In this document: in pieces, positions 60,895 to 64,000 of the stretch
Layout: the number at the start of each line of letters is the position of its first letter
Numbering within the stretch: the stretch's first letter is position 1
DNA from: UMGS1696 sp963642885
Lineage (GTDB): Bacteria; Bacillota; Clostridia; Oscillospirales; CAG-272
Reading direction: 5' to 3'
Assembly: GCA_963642885.1 (NCBI GenBank)
Contig: CAVIJI010000001.1
Location: forward strand, 1-64,000
DNA length: 64,000 nt
Program-made: the position numbers and the translations under genes
Notes under the pieces: generated by a model
What the model was told of the DNA's origin: nothing
The model's database searches: none
Seen by the model: only the letters and a program-made list of their open reading frames with translations

Positions 60895-62295
60895 TTACTG
60901 TGCGTCGTCGGCATTGAATACGTCGCCGCACTCAGGGCAGAATTTCGGAGGATTTGTGGGATCTTCGGGAGTCCATCCGCACTTGTTGCACTTAAAGGTT
61001 TTCTTTGCCGCAGGCTTCGGAGAACCGCATTCGGCGCAGAACTTTCCTTTGTTTACCGCACCGCAGGAGCATGTCCATGTGTTGTCGACGGGCTTCGGAG
61101 AACCGCATTCGGGGCAGAACTTGCCTGTAGCTGTAGCACCGCAGGAGCACTTCCAGCTGTTTGCGGCGGGCTTTTCCTCGGGCTTCGGAGAACCGCACTC
61201 GGGGCAGAATTTACCCGTAGCGGTAGCACCGCAGGAACACTTCCAGCCGTTTGCGGCGGGGGCAGCCGCAGGTGCGGCCTGCTGATTCTGCTGACCCATC
61301 TGGAAGAGAGACTGTGCGTTCATTCCGCCCGCTCCCTGTGCCATGTTCATGCCCATGAAGCCTGCCATAGCGCCGTTTGAGTTGGAGGCGGCGGCCTTCA
61401 TTGCGTCAGCCTGCGCACCTACAAGTGTAGCACCTGCCATTGTGGGATCGCGATACATAGCGTTCTTCTGAGCGGTCTTTATCAGCTCCTGATCTTCTTC
61501 GGGGAGAGATACGTTCGGCATAGCTATGGATACAACGGAAATTCCGCGGAGGCTGCTCCACTTTTCGGAAAGGGCCTTGTTCATTGCCTTCTCGAGGTCG
61601 GGCATGTATTTCGGAATCTGGTTGGGTCTGATTTCCATGTCGGACAAATCGGCCAGAGCGGGCTGAAGAGCGGATACGAATTCCTGCTTCAGCGTGGAAT
61701 CTATCTGATCTCTGCGGTATTCGCTTGATACGTTCGAGCAAACATTCGTGTAGAAGAGTACGGGGTCTGTCAGCTTGTATGAGTAAGAGCCGCTGCATCT
61801 GAGGCTTACGTCTATGTCGAGTCCTATGCGTGAATCGACCACTCTGAACATTATGGGAGTAGCCGTACCGAAAAGGTTGCCGATGATTTCCTTGGTATTG
61901 AAGTAGTATACTCTCTGATCCTTACCGGTGTCGCCGCCGTAGGTGAATCTTTTACCTATGGTTTTGAATGTCTGCTTAACGGAGTCACCGAAGTCTCCGG
62001 AGAAAATACTCGGTTCGCTGGAGCTGTCCCATGTGAACTCGCCGGGCTCGGCACAGAATTCGACTACTTTGCCCTGCTCGACGATCATCATGCATTGGCC
62101 GTCCGCTACCGCGATGCCGGAGCCGTTTGAAATTACGTTATCCTCTCCCTTGGTGTTTGAGGAACGGCCGGATGTACGTTTCTGTCCCTTTACGACGAGT
62201 ACGTCATTATCTATCGAATCACAATAGAAAAACTCCTTCCACTGATCGGCAAGTACGCCGCCTGCCGCGCCGAGTGCTGCTTTAATAAGTCCCAT
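60895..62295 (-). CDS. SPFH-domain protein with four C-terminal zinc ribbons (YdjI-like)
   Basis: Protein of 466 aa. The SPFH/virion-core-like domain (about 1-320: LADQWKEFFYCDSIDNDVL, VVDSRIGLDIDVSLRCSGSYSYKL) is followed by a Met/Gly/Gln/Ala-rich linker and four zinc ribbons. The first two are almost exact repeats (WKCSCGATATGKFCPECGSP), then WTCSCGAVNKGKFCAECGSP and a final CNKCGW...FCPECGD. Homologues scaffold membrane-stress complexes in Bacillus with PspA. AAAGGAG before the ATG. No pspA neighbour here. Confidence 0.85.
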   Translation of the reverse strand: MGLIKAALGAAGGVLADQWKEFFYCDSIDNDVLVVKGQKRTSGRSSNTKGEDNVISNGSGIAVADGQCMMIVEQGKVVEFCAEPGEFTWDSSSEPSIFSGDFGDSVKQTFKTIGKRFTYGGDTGKDQRVYYFNTKEIIGNLFGTATPIMFRVVDSRIGLDIDVSLRCSGSYSYKLTDPVLFYTNVCSNVSSEYRRDQIDSTLKQEFVSALQPALADLSDMEIRPNQIPKYMPDLEKAMNKALSEKWSSLRGISVVSIAMPNVSLPEEDQELIKTAQKNAMYRDPTMAGATLVGAQADAMKAAASNSNGAMAGFMGMNMAQGAGGMNAQSLFQMGQQNQQAAPAAAPAANGWKCSCGATATGKFCPECGSPKPEEKPAANSWKCSCGATATGKFCPECGSPKPVDNTWTCSCGAVNKGKFCAECGSPKPAAKKTFKCNKCGWTPEDPTNPPKFCPECGDVFNADDAQ

Positions 62296-62541
62296 TCCAG
62301 AACTCCTTTCGTTCTTTATGTTATATGACTGTTATACCGCGAGTACGGTTTATGTCCTGAATTATCGTGAGTATATTGCCGCTACATCTATACCCATGAA
62401 TATTATACAACATTATCACGTTCTTGTACAGTGTGAAATGTAAAATTTTGTATTTTTTAAGGAATCTCCGGAATAATCGGAGATTTCTTAATCATACTTT
62501 AAGAATTGACACTTTTTTCTCGTCTATGCCGATTTATCCCA

Positions 62542-62570
62542 TTGACATGAGTGCGTTTTTCTGATATAAT
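62542..62570 (+). promoter_or_regulatory. Promoter of the TPP riboswitch-thiT unit
   Basis: TTGACA (62542-62547), 17 bp, TATAAT (62565-62570); transcription would start just before the riboswitch. Confidence 0.85.
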
Positions 62571-62584
62571 ATACGCGAACAAAC

Positions 62585-62674
62585 GCAGGGGTGCTGTGCT
62601 GAAATGCACGGCTGAGACGGCAGATGCCGAACCCTTTAAACCTGATTCGGATAATACCGGCGTAGGGAGATTTT
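62585..62674 (+). ncRNA. TPP (THI element) riboswitch
   Basis: Canonical THI-box pieces in order: GCAGGGGTGCT, GGCTGAGA, GAACCCTTTAAACCTGAT, CGGATAATACCGGCGTAGGGA. These bind the pyrimidine and pyrophosphate parts of thiamine diphosphate. The ligand should switch off thiT downstream. Confidence 0.95.
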
Positions 62675-62722
62675 GTATCGGGCTTTTGCGGTAAGCGAAA
62701 GCCGAATAATACAGACATTATC

Positions 62723-62763
62723 TCCGCACCGTAACGGTTATCGTAACGATTGCGGATTTTTTA
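62723..62763 (+). terminator. Riboswitch-controlled terminator
   Basis: TCCGCA (62723-62728) pairs with TGCGGA (62751-62756), followed by TTTTTTATTTT. The loop holds two mini-hairpins (CCGTAACGG, TCGTAACGA). It lies between the aptamer and the thiT start, fitting transcriptional attenuation. Confidence 0.65.
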
Positions 62764-62806
62764 TTTTCTGCGCTTGTTTGAATTTTATTTTACAGGAGTT
62801 GTTTTT

Positions 62807-63439
62807 ATGACAAACGCATCCGGAAAGAAAACTTTCGATTTGCACCTTTTGGTTGAGTGCGCTCTTATGGTGGCGCTCGCGACCGTGCTCAGCCTTATCA
62901 AGGTATACGAAGCCCCGTTCGGCGGCTCCGTAACACTCATTTCGATGGCACCGATTATCGTGCTGTCAATGCATCGCGGCATTATGCCCGGCCTCGCCGC
63001 AGGCTTCGTTCATTCCGTTATTCAGCTGATTCTCGGCCTGTCGAACGTCGGATGGGTTCCCGATATGGGCGGAAAGGTATTGTGTGTGTTATTCGACTAC
63101 ATCATCCCGTTTACGCTCCTCGGCTTGGGCGGTATGTTCCGCGGCGTGAAATTCACGAAAAACGAACGTGCCAACATTATAGTACAGGCGCTTCTCGGTG
63201 CGCTTGTCGTTACCGTGATTCGCTATATCTGCCATATCATCTCCGGTGTTGCCGTATGGTATTCGCTTGACCTCGAGTGGTACGCTGATGATCCCGACCA
63301 TATAGTAAACAAATACGGCTCATGGGCATTCTCGGCGATTTACAACGGTTCGTTTATGATTCCCGAAATAATCGAAACCTGTATCGGAGCTCCGATTATC
63401 TGCGCCGCGCTCACGAAAGTATTCAAAAAGAAAGCGTAA
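62807..63439 (+). CDS. thiT: Energy-coupled thiamine transporter substrate-binding subunit
   Basis: Protein of 210 aa from ATG 62807 after CAGGAG; an in-frame ATG at 62750 lies within the riboswitch terminator. Six hydrophobic segments; ThiT motifs include VECALMVALATVLSLIKVY, GGSVTLISMAPI, RHIISG-like YICHIISGVAVW and the C-terminal YNGSFMIPEIIET. It binds thiamine for the shared ECF module encoded elsewhere. The TPP riboswitch supports the substrate. Confidence 0.95.
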   Translation: MTNASGKKTFDLHLLVECALMVALATVLSLIKVYEAPFGGSVTLISMAPIIVLSMHRGIMPGLAAGFVHSVIQLILGLSNVGWVPDMGGKVLCVLFDYIIPFTLLGLGGMFRGVKFTKNERANIIVQALLGALVVTVIRYICHIISGVAVWYSLDLEWYADDPDHIVNKYGSWAFSAIYNGSFMIPEIIETCIGAPIICAALTKVFKKKA

Positions 63440-63450
63440 GGGTTATATTT

Positions 63451-63539
63451 AGGATACTCTGAATAAATCGGATTTTTGCGATAAAAGGCTGAAATATAGG
63501 GGCTTTTACCGCAAAAATAACCTTAAATCAGAGGCTTCC
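63451..63539. repeat. MITE-like hairpin element, long copy
   Basis: Ends AGGATACTCTGAATAA and CTTAAATCAGAGGCTTCC match the short copy at 56163. The interior forms a second hairpin, TTTTTGCGATAAAAGG pairing with GGCTTTTACCGCAAAAA. About 90 bp, non-coding, no transposase seen. Confidence 0.65.
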
Positions 63540-63544
63540 TTCGC

Positions 63545-63608
63545 AAAAAAGTTCCGCCGAAAATCCTCCGTCAGTCAAACGGGGAGCATTTCGGCGGAAC
63601 TTTTTTTA
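63545..63608 (+). terminator. Terminator after thiT
   Basis: AAAAAGTTCCGCCGAAA / TTTCGGCGGAACTTTTTTT, a 17-bp stem with a longer loop; symmetrical. Confidence 0.85.
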
Positions 63609-63725
63609 TGCGGAAACAGTTCGCGGTGTTGATTTTTTTGTGATTTATATATTTCTTTAATGAAAAAGCTGTGATATAATATACGCAACCCGATAGATCG
63701 AAAAAACAAGAAAGGATTACGCATT

Positions 63726-64000
63726 ATGAAAAAAATCAATGTTGCCCTCGTGGGACTCGGCTTCGGCGGATCGTTTGCCGGAATCTATGCAGAGCATCCG
63801 AACGTAGGCAAGCTTACACTGTTCGATACAAGAGAAGACGTCGCACTTCGCCTGAACGAATACATCGGAGGAAAGGCCGAGATCGCACCGAGCTTTGAGG
63901 CTATTTTAAACGATGACACAATCGATGCCGTTCATCTCGTGACTCCGATTCCGCTCCATGCCGAGCAGAGCATAGCCGTGCTCAACGCGGGAAAACACTG
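63726..64000 (+). CDS. Gfo/Idh/MocA family oxidoreductase (5' part, cut by window end)
   Basis: The first 91 codons of an open frame reaching the window edge. The NAD(P)-binding Rossmann start KKINVALVGLGFGGSFAGIY, then EAILNDDTIDAVHLVTPIPLHAEQS and ALNAGKH-like VLNAGKH are the family signature; EKP should follow beyond the edge. AAGAAAGGA lies upstream and a TATAAT (63675-63680) may be its -10 box. Such enzymes oxidise sugars or inositols; the substrate cannot be told from this fragment. Confidence 0.88.
   Translation, partial: MKKINVALVGLGFGGSFAGIYAEHPNVGKLTLFDTREDVALRLNEYIGGKAEIAPSFEAILNDDTIDAVHLVTPIPLHAEQSIAVLNAGKH

Noticed and set aside
1..64000. Prophage, plasmid or insertion-sequence region
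   Set aside because: No integrase, transposase, terminase, capsid or relaxase gene was found; the only mobile-like items are non-coding hairpin repeats.

Overview
The window comes from a low-to-medium G+C Bacillota genome, most likely an uncultivated gut member of class Clostridia. The evidence is the ispH-rpsA gene fusion beside cmk and plsC, the Bacillus/Clostridium gene orders yybS-gdpP-rplI-dnaB, miaB-ymcA/ylbF-mutS-mutL and tig-clpP-clpX, strong TTGACA-17-TATAAT promoters, and several carbohydrate-related lipoproteins. Two runs of ten N mark scaffold joins. Both look like unmerged overlaps rather than missing sequence. The finer lineage cannot be fixed from sequence reading alone.

Layout. 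1-1000: rplM-rpsI (minus). 1.1-7.0 kb: carbohydrate genes (GH36 alpha-galactosidase, a repeat-bearing lipoprotein, a GH2 glycosidase) and a glycerophosphodiester phosphodiesterase lipoprotein. 7.0-12.7 kb (minus): RpiR regulator, HI0933-type flavoprotein, cmk, plsC and the ispH-rpsA fusion, with tight overlaps. 12.8-14.6 kb: a sugar-binding lipoprotein and tRNA-Leu(GAG). 14.7-15.6 kb: an L-2-hydroxyacid dehydrogenase (minus). 15.8-31.9 kb: a long plus-strand run of NusG-II protein, Gx transporter, apbE, miaB, ylbF/ymcA, mutS, mutL, tgt, a lipoylation cassette (lplA, free lipoyl domain, lipA, second lplA), a YjdF-like membrane protein and pheA. This run is interrupted by three clusters of structured intergenic repeats. 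32-35.2 kb: two solute-binding lipoproteins (minus). 35.3-42.2 kb (minus): the operon yybS-gdpP-rplI-dnaB-dxs. 42.4-47.2 kb (minus): aldo/keto reductase, DUF4838 protein, a second tRNA-Leu(GAG), a small membrane protein and a fourth solute-binding lipoprotein. 47.4-50.8 kb (minus): tig-clpP-clpX. 51-58.1 kb (minus): apgM, lepB, rbgA, rnhB, yraN, dipeptidase, thrC, phosphoesterase. 58.5 kb: rpsT. 58.9-62.3 kb (minus): an SPFH / zinc-ribbon / TPM membrane-stress cluster like Bacillus ydjGHI but without pspA. 62.5-63.4 kb: TPP riboswitch and thiT. The right edge cuts a Gfo/Idh/MocA oxidoreductase.

Two items look least explained. One is the lipoylation cassette (26.4-29.4 kb): a stand-alone E2-type lipoyl domain with an extra CxxC motif sits with its own lipoyl synthase and two divergent lipoate ligases, with no dehydrogenase or glycine-cleavage gene in view. 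The other is a family of roughly 50/98-bp composite repeats in three clusters (19.6, 26.0 and 29.4 kb). Each copy has a GCNGG/CCNGC closing stem around a tRNA D-arm-like hairpin, often followed by a long second hairpin. Compensatory base changes between clusters suggest a conserved RNA (or single-stranded DNA) structure. Two of these clusters bracket the lipoylation cassette exactly.
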